Positions 1 through 10,000 of a DNA stretch of 64,000 bases are shown here, piece by piece. The translations under genes and the position numbers were made by a program. The notes under the pieces are model-generated. The model made no database searches. It was not told the DNA's origin and saw nothing but the letters and a program-made list of their open reading frames with translations. Position 1 is the stretch's first letter. Each line of letters begins with the position of its first letter. This DNA comes from Marichromatium gracile. Its GTDB lineage: Bacteria > Pseudomonadota > Gammaproteobacteria > Chromatiales > Chromatiaceae. The DNA is taken from the NCBI RefSeq assembly GCF_004343155.1, contig NZ_SMDC01000005.1:174015-238014 (forward strand), given 5' to 3'.

Positions 1-471
1 GCGGTGCGCGAGGGGACCGGTCACCGGGCGGCCTTGGCGCTGCTCGAGCTGGCGCTGACCGAGACCTGTGACGGTGTGCGTCGGGCCCTGGCCGCAGTCG
101 CTCGCCCTGACGCCTCGCCGCGGCAGGACTCGGGCGAGGAGGAGACGTTGATCGACTGGAAGGCGCTGCGCGACAAGTTCGGTGGTCGGGATGCGTTTAT
201 CCAGCGTCTGCTCGCCTCCATGTGTGATTCACATACAGGGACTCCGGCACTGCTGCGTGCAGCTGCCGAGAGTGAGGATCATCAACGGATCGCCTCCATG
301 GCGCACACCCTGGCCGGCAGCGCGGGGAATCTCGAGGTCCCGTCGGTGGCGCGCCTGGCGCGCGAGGTCGAGCGTGCGGCGCGCGACCGCGATGCGCAGG
401 CTGGCGCATTGGCCGGTCGGCTGGCCGACAGACTCGTGCGCCTGCTCGAGGAGATCGCCCGCCCGCGCTGA
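1..471 (+). CDS. C-terminal part of a signalling protein with an HPt domain (5' end outside window)
   Basis: The reading frame is open to the left edge, so this is probably the tail of a longer protein, most likely a hybrid sensor kinase, although a GTG at position 4 could start a free-standing protein. Counting from that GTG, residues about 50-150 form a histidine phosphotransfer (HPt) domain. The signature AHTLAGSAGN places the phospho-accepting histidine at residue 101. HPt domains relay phosphate between receiver domains. Two receiver proteins follow immediately (30 and 12 bp gaps), so the three genes probably form one phosphorelay. The HPt assignment is firm; the identity of the upstream part cannot be seen. 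Confidence 0.75.
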   Translation, partial: AVREGTGHRAALALLELALTETCDGVRRALAAVARPDASPRQDSGEEETLIDWKALRDKFGGRDAFIQRLLASMCDSHTGTPALLRAAAESEDHQRIASMAHTLAGSAGNLEVPSVARLAREVERAARDRDAQAGALAGRLADRLVRLLEEIARPR

Positions 472-501
472 TGCTGGAGGATTTCTCGTGGAGAAGGACA
501 G

Positions 502-1416
502 ATGACAGAGTTGCTGGTGGTCGATGACGAACCCTTGAATCTGGAGATCATCGCCGACTTCCTCCAGGCGCCCGAACGGATCTTCACCTTCGCGCAGGAT
601 GGCCAGGAGGCCTGGGACAGGCTGCAGGCCGAGCCCTCGCGCTTCGACCTGCTGATCCTCGATCGACGGATGCCGCGGATGGACGGCATCGAGCTGCTCG
701 AGCTGGTGGTCAGGGATCCGCGCTTCGAGGATCTGCCGGTGATCATGCAGACGGTGGCCAGCTCGCCCGAGGAGGTCGCTCAGGGGTTATCGGCGGGTGC
801 CTGGTACTACCTGGCCAAACCCTACCAGGCCGAGGCGTTGCAACGGATCGTCAACGCTGCGCTGCTCGATCGGCGCAACCGTCATGCCTTGCGCCAGCTC
901 CAGCGCGAGATCTCCAGTACCTGGGGACTCCTCCAGGAGGGGCGCTTCCGTTTCCGCGAGCCGCGCCATGCCTCGCTGCTGGCGGTACAGCTCGCCGATC
1001 TCTGTCCGCGCGCCTCGCTGGTGGCCATGGGGCTCTCCGAGCTGATGATCAACGCCATCGAGCACGGTCTGCTCGGGATCGGCTATGAGGAGAAGGGGCG
1101 GTTGCTGGCGCAGGATGCCCTGACCGACGAGATCGCGCGCCGCCTGGCCCGCCCCGAACAGGCCTCGCGCTGGGCCGAGTTGTGGCTGCGGCGCGAGGCC
1201 GAGCGGATCTGTTTCACCGTCTGCGATCATGGTCCCGGATTCGACTGGGCGCCCTATCTGGAGCTGGCGCCGGAACGCGCCTTCCATCATCACGGTCGCG
1301 GGATCGCCATGGCCCGTCAGCTCGCCTTCAGTGCGCTCGACTATCAAGGACGGGGGAACGTCGTGCAGGCGTGGGTGAGCCTGAACGAGTCGACGCCGGA
1401 GTCCAACGATGACTGA
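502..1416 (+). CDS. Response regulator with C-terminal HATPase (anti-sigma/serine-kinase type) domain
   Basis: The 304-residue protein begins with a receiver domain: acidic pair Asp8/Asp9, phospho-acceptor Asp54 in LLILDRRMP, and Lys106 in AKPY. A linker leads to a GHKL-type ATPase domain with an N box containing Glu180 and Asn184, a G1 box DHGPGF at 242-247 and a glycine motif GRGIAM at 265-270. There is no dimerisation/His domain, so it resembles RsbW-like kinases placed under phosphorelay control rather than a sensor kinase. An ATG at 502 lies just after the HPt gene. The probable role is to convert a phosphorelay signal into partner-protein phosphorylation or binding; the partner is unknown. 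Confidence 0.85.
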   Translation: MTELLVVDDEPLNLEIIADFLQAPERIFTFAQDGQEAWDRLQAEPSRFDLLILDRRMPRMDGIELLELVVRDPRFEDLPVIMQTVASSPEEVAQGLSAGAWYYLAKPYQAEALQRIVNAALLDRRNRHALRQLQREISSTWGLLQEGRFRFREPRHASLLAVQLADLCPRASLVAMGLSELMINAIEHGLLGIGYEEKGRLLAQDALTDEIARRLARPEQASRWAELWLRREAERICFTVCDHGPGFDWAPYLELAPERAFHHHGRGIAMARQLAFSALDYQGRGNVVQAWVSLNESTPESNDD

Positions 1417-1428
1417 GTCGAGGCCTGC

Positions 1429-2607
1429 ATGCGTCGGGCATTGATCGTCGAGGATGACCTGTCCATCGGCCCCTTGCTGGTCCAGCTGGTACGCCGCCTC
1501 TGGCCCCAGGCCGCGGTCGAGCACTGTGTCGACGGGCGCTCGGCGCTCGATGCCTGGCAACGTCACGGCGGGGCCGATCTGGTGCTGCTCGACTGGGGCC
1601 TGCCGGATACCACCGGGACAGCGCTGTTGAAGACGATTCGCGCCACCGGCCACAAGGTGGTGTGCGTGATGGTCTCGGGACATGCCGATCGTGATCGCAT
1701 CATCGAGGCGCGGCGTTTCCAGGCCGATGCCTATATCGTCAAGCCGTTCCGTGCCGCCGAGGTGATGGCGCGGTTGCGCGAGGTCGTCGAGGAATCGGGC
1801 GCGGTGACGGCGGCGAACGACGATCTCGACGCCCTGCCCGAGTTCGTGACGTGGATGCTCGAGCACGAGTCGCTGGGGGTACCGCTCGATCCGGCGCTGG
1901 CCGAGGCGCTGGAGGGGATGGCCGATCTCGATGCCGAGGCCCGTCTCAAGCTGATGCGTCGCTGCCAGTTCGAACCGGCGTTGGTCGGTCCCTTGCTGGG
2001 GCTGGCCAACAGCAGCCCCTACAATGACGGCTCGGTGCTGATCGAGACCCCGGCGAGGGCGCTCGAACGGGTCGGTTCGGCGGTGCTGGTCAATATCGCG
2101 GTGACCGCTGCGCTCCATTCCGGCAGCGCGCTCGTCGCCGAGGTGCTGGTGGCGCAGGAACGCCGTCTGCGCCAGGAGGCGCTGGCGCTGATGCGGCTGC
2201 TCAATGTCCTCGGACGCGTGCTGCGCGTGGATGTCGCCGGGTGCCGTGCCGCGGCCATGCTCACGCGTCTCGGTGAGCTGGCGCTGCTGGTGCTCCAGCA
2301 ACGCTGGGTCGATCTGGGCGGACGACTCGATCCGAGTGAATGCGAGCGACTGCTTGTCGCACGCGCCGCCGAGACCGGTCATCAGCTCAAGGTGCAGTGG
2401 GGGATACCGACCGCGCTCCAGATGCGGATCGGCGCGGTCTATCAGCTACCGAGTGGAACCGTCCATCGCGATGCCATCCTGATGCGGATCGCCGGCCTGG
2501 TGCATGGCGAGCGTGACGGTGATGAGCTCAACCGGCTGCTCTCGCGCCTCGGTATCGAGCAGTCGCCGCAATGGTTGCGCGCACAGGCGGCTGAACTCGG
2601 CGACTGA
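1429..2607 (+). CDS. Response regulator with HDOD-type output domain
   Basis: The 392-residue protein has an N-terminal receiver domain with acidic residues 8-10, phospho-acceptor Asp55 in LVLLDWGLPD and Lys105 in IVKPF. Residues about 170-370 resemble an HDOD domain, a metal-independent relative of HD hydrolases used in regulation; the stretch around LLGLANSSPY and the following helices fits this family. The start is 12 bp after the upstream REC-HATPase stop, so the genes are co-transcribed. The 3' end faces the Lon-like gene with only 10 bp between them. The receiver assignment is certain; HDOD is a fold-level recognition without a search. Confidence 0.8.
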   Translation: MRRALIVEDDLSIGPLLVQLVRRLWPQAAVEHCVDGRSALDAWQRHGGADLVLLDWGLPDTTGTALLKTIRATGHKVVCVMVSGHADRDRIIEARRFQADAYIVKPFRAAEVMARLREVVEESGAVTAANDDLDALPEFVTWMLEHESLGVPLDPALAEALEGMADLDAEARLKLMRRCQFEPALVGPLLGLANSSPYNDGSVLIETPARALERVGSAVLVNIAVTAALHSGSALVAEVLVAQERRLRQEALALMRLLNVLGRVLRVDVAGCRAAAMLTRLGELALLVLQQRWVDLGGRLDPSECERLLVARAAETGHQLKVQWGIPTALQMRIGAVYQLPSGTVHRDAILMRIAGLVHGERDGDELNRLLSRLGIEQSPQWLRAQAAELGD

Positions 2608-2617
2608 GGCCTCGATC

Positions 2618-4987
2618 TCAGTCCCGTCGGGCGGCTGCGATCGCCCGAGCATGCTCGATCAATGTCTGCTCGACACGCTGGTTGACGCTGCCCTCGGGGT
2701 AGCGACCGGCGCCGTCGCGCTCCCCGGCAGGGGTCGCGGTGAGCAGGGCGATGGCCTCGTCGATGTCCGCGACGGCGTGGATGTGGAACTCGCCGGCGGC
2801 GACCGCCGCGACCAGCTCGTTCGAGAGCATCAGCGTCCTGACGTTGGCCGTCGGGATCAACACCCCCTGCTCGCCGTCGAGCCCTCGCGCCCGGCAGAGC
2901 GCGAAGAAGCCCTCGATCTTCTCGTTCACCCCGCCGATGGCCTGGATGGCGCCGTGCTGATCGATTGCGCCGGTGATCGCCAGCGACTGACGCAGTGGCA
3001 GCCCGGAGAGCGCCGAGAGCAGGGCGCAGAGTTCGGCGGCCGAGGCGCTGTCGCCGTCGATCGGGCCGTGGGACTGCTCGAACACCAGGCTGGCGGCGAG
3101 CGAGAGCGGCTGGTGGCGGGCATAGCGCCCGGCGATGAAGCCCGAGAGGATCAGCACGCCCTTGGAGTGGAGCGGCCCGCCGAGCGCGACCTCGCGCTCG
3201 ATGTCGATCAGTTCGCCCTCGCCGGCGCGCGCGCTGGCGCTGATCCGCACCGGGTGGCCGAAGCCGCTGGCGCCGAGTTCGACCACCGCCAGGCCGTTGA
3301 CCTGGCCCGGCAGGTGCCCGGTGGTGGCGATGCGCAGGGTGTCCTCGAGGATCGCCTCCTGGATGCGGCGGCTGATGCGGTCGCAGCGGCGCCGGCGCGC
3401 AGCGAGCGCCCGATCGACGTCTTCGGCCTCGACCAGCTCGGTGCCGCGGACCCCGGCATGATGGTCGGCCTCGTGGACCAGATCGGCGAGCGCGCGCATC
3501 TGGCCGCTGAGATGCGTGCGCTCGCCGGCGAGCCGGGCGCTGTGCTCGATCACCCGGGCGACGGCGGTACGCGAGAAGTGACGTAGCCGCGAATCCCGGA
3601 CCCAGCTGGCGACCAGTCGCGCCAGGGCGTGTTCGTGCTCGGGGTCGCGCGGCAGCCGCTCCTCGAACTCGGCGCTGACCTTGAACAACTCCTCGAACTC
3701 CGGGTCGGCCTCGGCGAGCAGGGCATAGAGCATGTGCTCGCCGAGCAACACCACCTTGACCCGGAGCGGGATCGGTTCGGGTTCCAGCGAGACGGTGGTC
3801 AGCGGGCCGTTGCCGCCCTCGGGCGAGTCGAAGCGGATCTCGTCGTTGTGCAGCGCGCGTTTGAGCGTCTCCCAGGCGAGGGGCTGGGCGAGCAGCTTGC
3901 GCGCCTCGATCACCAGATAGCCGCCGTTGGCGCGATGCAGCGCGCCGGGACGGATCATGGTGAAGTCGGTCTCGAGCGCGCCGAGCACGGCGCGGTGCTC
4001 GATGCGCCCGACCAGCTCGCGGGGGCTGGGCAGGTCGCATTGCACCACCGGCGCGCCGGCATCGTCCTGGTGCGAGAGCAGCGGATTGACCCGGTAGCGA
4101 TGCATCCAGGGGGTGCCGTCCTGGGGGCTTTGCGGCTCCTCGTCGGTGACGAGGAACTGGTCGAAGTGTGCGATCACGTCGTCCTCGACCGCATGCAGAT
4201 AGGCCAGGGTGTCGGGTTGGCCGTGGTGACGGCGCTCGATCTCCTCGAAGAGATGACGCACCGCGCCGCGCGCCTGATCGCTGTTGAGCCGGTCGATCTC
4301 CTCCTCGCAATGGCGCTTCCAGCGCGCCACCTGATCCATCACCGCGTGCAACGCCTCGCGCAGCTGCTCGATCTCGGTCTCGATGCTTGCGCGCTGCTCG
4401 GGTTCGAGCGCGGCGAAGGCCTCGGGCGCCATCGCCTTGCCCTCTTGCAGTGGCGCCAGACTCAGGCCCTCCTGGGTACGCAGCAGTGCCACACCACGCG
4501 CGCGGGCGCGCTGCCCGATCTTCTCGAAGGCCCGCTCCCGACGTTGTTCGAGACCGTGTTCGATGGCGCGGGCGCGGTTGCGGTAGTCGTCGCTCTCGAA
4601 GGCGCGTCGCAGTGCCCGTTGCAGGTCCCTCACCAGCCGCTCCATGTCGCGGGCCAGTCCGGGGCCCTGACCCGGCGACAGGCGTAGCGCCCTGGGGTGG
4701 TGTGGATGGCTGAAGTCGTGCACATAACACCAGTCGTCCGGGAGCGGGTCGCGTCGAGCGCGCCGTCGCAGCGCGTCGAGCACCAGCGCCGACTTGCCGC
4801 TGCCGGCGGGACCGATGGCAAAGAGGTTGTAGCCGCGATGACGGATGTCGATGGCCAGGCCGATCGCCTCGAGCGCGCGATCCTGACCGATGAAGCCCGT
4901 CAGCGGCTGCAGCTCGGCGGTGGTGGTGAAGGCCAGTCGCTCGGGGTCGCAGCAGAGCCGCAGCGCAGAGGCAGGCAGGGCGGTCAT
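2618..4987 (-). CDS. Lon-like ATP-dependent protease (LonB/YcbZ-type, AAA_32 family)
   Basis: The 789-residue protein has a Walker A motif GPAGSGKS at 59-66, a long coiled-coil-rich insertion (about 100-260), an AAA core, and a C-terminal Lon protease domain. The catalytic dyad is Ser647 in GDSAS and Lys690 in GGVNEKIEG. It lacks the N-terminal LAN domain of classical Lon and matches the E. coli YcbZ/LonH-like group, though it is longer. The start overlaps the recD stop by four bases (ATGA), making it the fourth gene of a recC-recB-recD operon. The substrate is not evident; the coupling to RecBCD suggests a link to DNA damage or nucleoid-protein turnover, which is inference. Confidence 0.9.
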   Translation of the reverse strand: MTALPASALRLCCDPERLAFTTTAELQPLTGFIGQDRALEAIGLAIDIRHRGYNLFAIGPAGSGKSALVLDALRRRARRDPLPDDWCYVHDFSHPHHPRALRLSPGQGPGLARDMERLVRDLQRALRRAFESDDYRNRARAIEHGLEQRRERAFEKIGQRARARGVALLRTQEGLSLAPLQEGKAMAPEAFAALEPEQRASIETEIEQLREALHAVMDQVARWKRHCEEEIDRLNSDQARGAVRHLFEEIERRHHGQPDTLAYLHAVEDDVIAHFDQFLVTDEEPQSPQDGTPWMHRYRVNPLLSHQDDAGAPVVQCDLPSPRELVGRIEHRAVLGALETDFTMIRPGALHRANGGYLVIEARKLLAQPLAWETLKRALHNDEIRFDSPEGGNGPLTTVSLEPEPIPLRVKVVLLGEHMLYALLAEADPEFEELFKVSAEFEERLPRDPEHEHALARLVASWVRDSRLRHFSRTAVARVIEHSARLAGERTHLSGQMRALADLVHEADHHAGVRGTELVEAEDVDRALAARRRRCDRISRRIQEAILEDTLRIATTGHLPGQVNGLAVVELGASGFGHPVRISASARAGEGELIDIEREVALGGPLHSKGVLILSGFIAGRYARHQPLSLAASLVFEQSHGPIDGDSASAAELCALLSALSGLPLRQSLAITGAIDQHGAIQAIGGVNEKIEGFFALCRARGLDGEQGVLIPTANVRTLMLSNELVAAVAAGEFHIHAVADIDEAIALLTATPAGERDGAGRYPEGSVNQRVEQTLIEHARAIAAARRD

Positions 4988-7014
4988 GATCTCTGCTCCT
5001 CGTCTTCGGCGCCCAGCCGTAGCCCGCTGACGCGCCTGACGCGGCGCCGCAGCGCGGCCTCGAGCACCCGTGGGCTCTGATGGACCAGGGTGAAACGCTC
5101 GCGGGCACGGGTGATGCCGGTATAGATCAGCTCGCGGGTGAGCACCGGGGTGGGGTGGTCGGGCAGGGCGAGGGCGGTATGGGTGAACTCCGAGCCCTGG
5201 GACTTGTGCACCGTCATCGCGAACACCGTCTCCACCGCCTGCAACCGGCTCGGCAGCACCCAGCGGATGGCGTCGCCGCCGTCGGGGTGCGGGAAGGCGA
5301 CACGCAGCACCCGCCGCTGTCCACCGTCGGCGTCGCGCAGCGGCGTCTCCAGAGCGATACCGATGTCGCCGTTCATCAGCCGCAGCCCGTAGTCGTTGCG
5401 GGTGATCAGCACCGGTCGCCCGGCGAACCAGGCGTGATCGGTGCCGTCGAGCAGCCCGGCGCGGGTGAGCCAGTCAGCGATCCTGGCGTTGAGTCCGGCC
5501 ACGCCCCAGGGGCCGTGGCGCAGCGCGGCGAGGAGCTGGAACTCGCCGTGGGCGGCGAGCACGGCGCGTGCCCAGTCGTCGATCTCGGTGTTGTCGGCCT
5601 CCGCGGCGGGGGCCTGCGCTCGCATCAGGCGGAGATAGCCGTGGTAGCCGGAGACCACCAGGTCGATCAGCGCGGGATCGTCGGGGGTCCGGACCGTCAG
5701 TTCGGCGATCACCCCGAGCGCCTCTTGCTGGGGGGCGGTGAAGAGCGCCTGGATCTCGGTGCGGGTGGGCGCGGGCTCGGTGTTGATGCGCTGGGCCAGC
5801 GCGCCGATCCCGCCCTCGGCGCGGAAGCGATAGCTGTGCCTGAGCATGGCGATGGCCTGGTCGAGCGGTGTGCCGGCATCGTCGAGGGTCTCGGGCGGGA
5901 GTGACTGACCACAGGCGGCGCCGACCCAGGCGGCGGTCGCCTCGGTGTAGTGTCCGGCGCTGGCGCGGCGGCAGAGATCGCCGAGCACCGCCCCGGCCTC
6001 GACCGAGGCGAGCTGGTCCTTGTCGCCGAGCAGCACCAGCGCGGTCTCGGGGCGCAGCGCCTCGATCAGCGCGGCCATCAGCTCGACATCGACCATCGAG
6101 GCCTCGTCGACCACCACCAGGTCGGCGTCGAGCGGGTTGCGGGCGTGGTGGCGGAAGGCGCGACTGTCGGGGATAGGGCCGAGCAGCCGATGCAGGGTCG
6201 AGACCGCGGTGGGGATGGTCGCGCGCAGCGACTCGGCCACCGGCAGGTCGGCTACCCGAGGGGCGATCGAGGCGTTGAGCCGGGCGGCGGCCTTGCCGGT
6301 GGGGGCGGCCAGACGGATGCGCAGCGGCGCCCGGTCGGCGTCGAGCGCGAGCCCCTGGAGCAGTGCGAGCAGACGCACCACGGTGGTGGTCTTGCCGGTG
6401 CCGGGACCGCCGGTGATCACCGCGAAGGGACTGCGCGCGGCGAGCACGCAGGCGATCCGCTGCCAGGGATCGCCGTGCTCGGCGGGGAAGAGATCGGCGA
6501 GCAGCGGGCGCAGCCGTGCCGGGTCGAGAGGCTGAGGGCGCGCCAGACGCTGCGCGATGCCCTGTTCGATGATCCGCTCGTAGCGCCAGTAGCGGCGCAG
6601 ATAGAGCAGCGGGCGTCGGGGCGTGCCGGCGAGCACCAGCGGCGCGCCGCCGTCGTCGTCGCTGCCGGCGAGATCGCAGACGGCGCTGCTGGCGCCGAGT
6701 CGCGCCGCCCAGGCGGCGGGGTCGAGCCCGGCGAGTCGGGCGGTGAGCGCGTCGTGGATGCCGGGCTCGGGCGGGCGCTCGGTGTCGCTGGCGAGCAGGG
6801 TCTCGGGGTGGGCGAGCGCATCGCCGAGGTCGAGACAGACGTGACCGTGCGCATTGCGCTCGCTGACCAGAGCGACGGCGAGCAGCACCGCCGGGTCCTG
6901 CTCGCCCGCTTCGCGCTGGACGAAGCGGGCGAGCGCGAGATCGAGTGCGCGCAGTACACCCTGTTCGACCCACAGGGCCAGCTCGTCGAAGAGTATCCGG
7001 TTGGTCTCGTTCAT
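4984..7014 (-). CDS. recD: Exodeoxyribonuclease V alpha subunit, RecD helicase
   Basis: The 676-residue SF1 helicase has Walker A GGPGTGKTT at 202-210, a DEASM motif II (VVVDEASMVD), a motif III region (LLGDKDQL), and a C-terminal motif VI IYTGITRARERF. RecD is the 5'-to-3' motor of RecBCD, which processes double-strand breaks. It is somewhat longer than E. coli RecD (608 aa). Its start overlaps the recB stop in an ATGA, and its stop overlaps the Lon-like gene start in another ATGA, so translation is coupled along the operon. It sits downstream of recB, as in enterobacteria. Confidence 0.95.
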   Translation of the reverse strand: MNETNRILFDELALWVEQGVLRALDLALARFVQREAGEQDPAVLLAVALVSERNAHGHVCLDLGDALAHPETLLASDTERPPEPGIHDALTARLAGLDPAAWAARLGASSAVCDLAGSDDDGGAPLVLAGTPRRPLLYLRRYWRYERIIEQGIAQRLARPQPLDPARLRPLLADLFPAEHGDPWQRIACVLAARSPFAVITGGPGTGKTTTVVRLLALLQGLALDADRAPLRIRLAAPTGKAAARLNASIAPRVADLPVAESLRATIPTAVSTLHRLLGPIPDSRAFRHHARNPLDADLVVVDEASMVDVELMAALIEALRPETALVLLGDKDQLASVEAGAVLGDLCRRASAGHYTEATAAWVGAACGQSLPPETLDDAGTPLDQAIAMLRHSYRFRAEGGIGALAQRINTEPAPTRTEIQALFTAPQQEALGVIAELTVRTPDDPALIDLVVSGYHGYLRLMRAQAPAAEADNTEIDDWARAVLAAHGEFQLLAALRHGPWGVAGLNARIADWLTRAGLLDGTDHAWFAGRPVLITRNDYGLRLMNGDIGIALETPLRDADGGQRRVLRVAFPHPDGGDAIRWVLPSRLQAVETVFAMTVHKSQGSEFTHTALALPDHPTPVLTRELIYTGITRARERFTLVHQSPRVLEAALRRRVRRVSGLRLGAEDEEQRS

Positions 7015-10000
7015 GCCGCCGCCTCCCGTTCGCCGGCGAAGAGCCGGTCGAGCGCCTCGACGAAGGCCACCGGCGGGCGGTCGAGATGGAGTCCCTGGGA
7101 GCTTGCCGCGGCTCCGCGCAGGAAGGCGTAGATGGCGCCGCCGAGGTGACGCTCGGGGTCATAGTCGGGCAGGCGCGCGCGCAACAGACGATGGAGCGCG
7201 AGCAGATAGAGCGCGTACTGCAGGTCGTAGCGCGCGGCGAGCACCGCCTCGCGCATCGCCGTCTGAGCGTAGGCGGCATCGTCCGGGCCGAGCCAGTTGG
7301 ACTTCCAGTCGAGCAGGTAGAAGCGTCCCTGGTGCTCGAAGACCAGGTCGATGAAGCCCTTGAGCATGCCCTCGAGGCGCTGGCGCTCGAGCGCCGGGCG
7401 CGCCGCGCCGGGGGCGATGTGGCCGCGCACCAGGGCATCGAGCGCGGCGGTGTCGACGGCGCGGGTCTGGATCCAGAACTCGAGCTCGACCTGGAGGCGC
7501 TCGGGGTCGAGTGCGGTGAGCCGGAGATCGGCGCCGTCGATCGCGGCGAGCGACCAGGTGCGCGTCAGATAGCCGGCGAGCCACTGATCGAGTGTGTCGA
7601 TCCAGTCGGTCAGCCCGCGTCTGTTGCAGCGGCGCGCGATGGTCTCGCGGCGCAGCGCGGTGGCGGCGAGCGCGGCGCGGTAGCCGCGCAGGGTCTCGCC
7701 CTCGGGGGCGCGCCATTCGAGGGTCGCGGCCCATTCGAGCAGGCCGTGGAGGAAGGTGCCGTAGCGACTGCCGCGCGGGAAGGCGTGCAGCCCGGTGAGG
7801 CGCGTCGGCTCGACCGGTCTCGCCCTCGGGGCCTCGGCCAGCGCTTCCTCGAAAGCGGTCTCCTGGGCGGCGGTCTCGCGCTCGCCCGGCGTGTCGTCGG
7901 GCTCCTCGCTGGCGCTGTGGCGGGCGAGCGCCGAGTAACTGGTGATCCACCAGGGGCGTGGTGGCCGGTGTGGTGGTGGCCGGGCGCTGTCGAGCGAGAC
8001 CTCTGCCGCGGTCTGCGCGAGCGGCGTGGTCGCTCTCGGCTCGTCGAGCGTGGTGAGTGCCGGCCAGTGCGCGAGTCTCTCTCGGAGCGCAGAGGGTTCG
8101 TCGATCCCGAGCAGATGACCGAGCGCGGTGACCGGCAGCTCCTTGGTGGCGCCGAGTCCGAGCCAGAGTGCGTCGCGCGCCCGGGTGAGGGCTACATAGA
8201 GCTTGCGCAGGTCCTCGCCGAGGCGCTCGCCATCGGCCTGCTCGACCAGCGTCGGCGCGGCATGGAGATGGAGCCGCAGTCGGCCCTCGGCATCATGGGT
8301 CTTGAGCGGGAGGTCGTCGCTGCGTACCTGACGGGTGGTGGCGACGAAGGGGACGAACACCAACGGATACTCCAGCCCCTTGGATTTGTGGATGGTGATC
8401 ACCTGCACCAGGTCGGCGTCGCTCTCCAGTCGCAGCTGCTGGGTCTCGGCATCTTCGCCGCTCTCGCCCTGGATACGCGCCTCGAGCGCGCGCACCAGGG
8501 CCTGCTCGCCGTCGAGTTGCTGGCTGGCGCGGGCGAGCAGCTCGCCGAGATGGAGCAGGTCGGTGAGCGCACGCTCACCATCGGCGCGGGCGAGCAGCCG
8601 GGGTGCGATGGCGAAGTCGGCGATGACGCGATAGAGCAGCGGCAACACCCCCTGGGTGCGCCACAGCTGGTGATAGCGCCTGAGCCGTTCGCCGCAGTCG
8701 TCCCAGTAGAGTTCGTCGTGGTTGAGCTGGTCGAGCTGGTCGAGCGGCAGGCCGATGAGGTCGCAGGCCAGCGCCTGACGCATCAGCCGCTCGTCGAAGG
8801 GATCGGCGACGGCGCGCAGCAGCAGGAGCAGGTCGTGGGCCTGGCGGCTCTGATAGACGCTGTTGCGCTCGGAGAGATAGACGCTCGCCACGCCGAGCTG
8901 GTGCAGTTCGGCGCGGACCTGTGCGGCCTCCTGATGGCGATTGACCAGGACCGCGATGTCGCCGGCGCGCAACGGGCGGTGTCCGCCCCGTCCATCGGGG
9001 AGGGTGGCACGCCCGCTGGCACCCTGTTCGAGCAGCGAGACGATGGTACGCGCGGTGCAGGCGGCCATCCGCTGGGCATAGTCCCCCTTGCCGAGCGGTT
9101 TGCCCTCATCGCCGTCGAGCACCCAGGCTTGGAGCACCGGGGCGGGTTCGCCGTCGATCCTGAGGCGGTCGTCCTCGGCGCGGCTCGGATTGGGCGAGAC
9201 GGCGAGGAAGGGGACCGGGTCGGCGGTCTGGTCGCGGAACAGGAAGGCGCCGCCGGGGCGTTGCTCGGCCTGGGCGAAGAGCGCGTTGATGCCGGCGATC
9301 AGCGCCGGGCAGGAGCGATAGTTGGTGTCGAGGCTGTAGTGCCGGGGCGCGGTGGCGGCGCGGGCGCGCAGATAGGTGTGGATGTCGGCGCCGCGGAAGG
9401 CATAGATCGACTGCTTGGGGTCGCCGATCATGAACAGTCCGGTCTCGGGGGCGTTCTCCTCGGGGCGGTAGACGGTGGCGAAGATGCGGTACTGCAGCGG
9501 GTCGGTGTCCTGGAACTCGTCGACCAGGGCGAAGGGGAACTGACGGCGGATGGTGGCCGCCAGGCGCGCGCCCTGCGGACCTTGCAGCGCTTGGTCGAGT
9601 CGTTCAAGCAGATCGTGCTGGGTGAGCAGGGCGCGCGCGCGCTTCTCCTCCTCGATGCGTTCGGCAACCCGGTGCAGGGCGTGGGCGAGCAGCGGCGGTT
9701 GGAGTTCCGGGAGGTCGGCGAGCTGCTCGAAGAGCGTCTCGAGCGCACGGCAGGCGGGATGATCGACGGGTGGGGCGTCATCCTTCCAGATCTCGGCGAC
9801 GGCCCGTGATGACATGCGCTGCCAGGAGCGGCTGTCGGCCTTCAGTGCGGGGTGTTCGGCCTCGGGGTCGAGGATCCAGGCGCGCAGTCGCGCGATGACC
9901 TCGGCGCGGTGCTTGCTGTTGAGCTGGCGCTGGTTGAATGCCTTGCGCGCGGCGGCCTCCTCGAAGAGGGTCTCGAGCTGGCCGCACCAATCCCGCTCCG

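Noticed and set aside
2442..5108. An 888-codon minus-strand open frame over the Lon-like gene
   Set aside because: Arg/Pro/Ala-rich low-complexity translation in the wrong frame of a gene with full Lon motifs; a GC-bias shadow.
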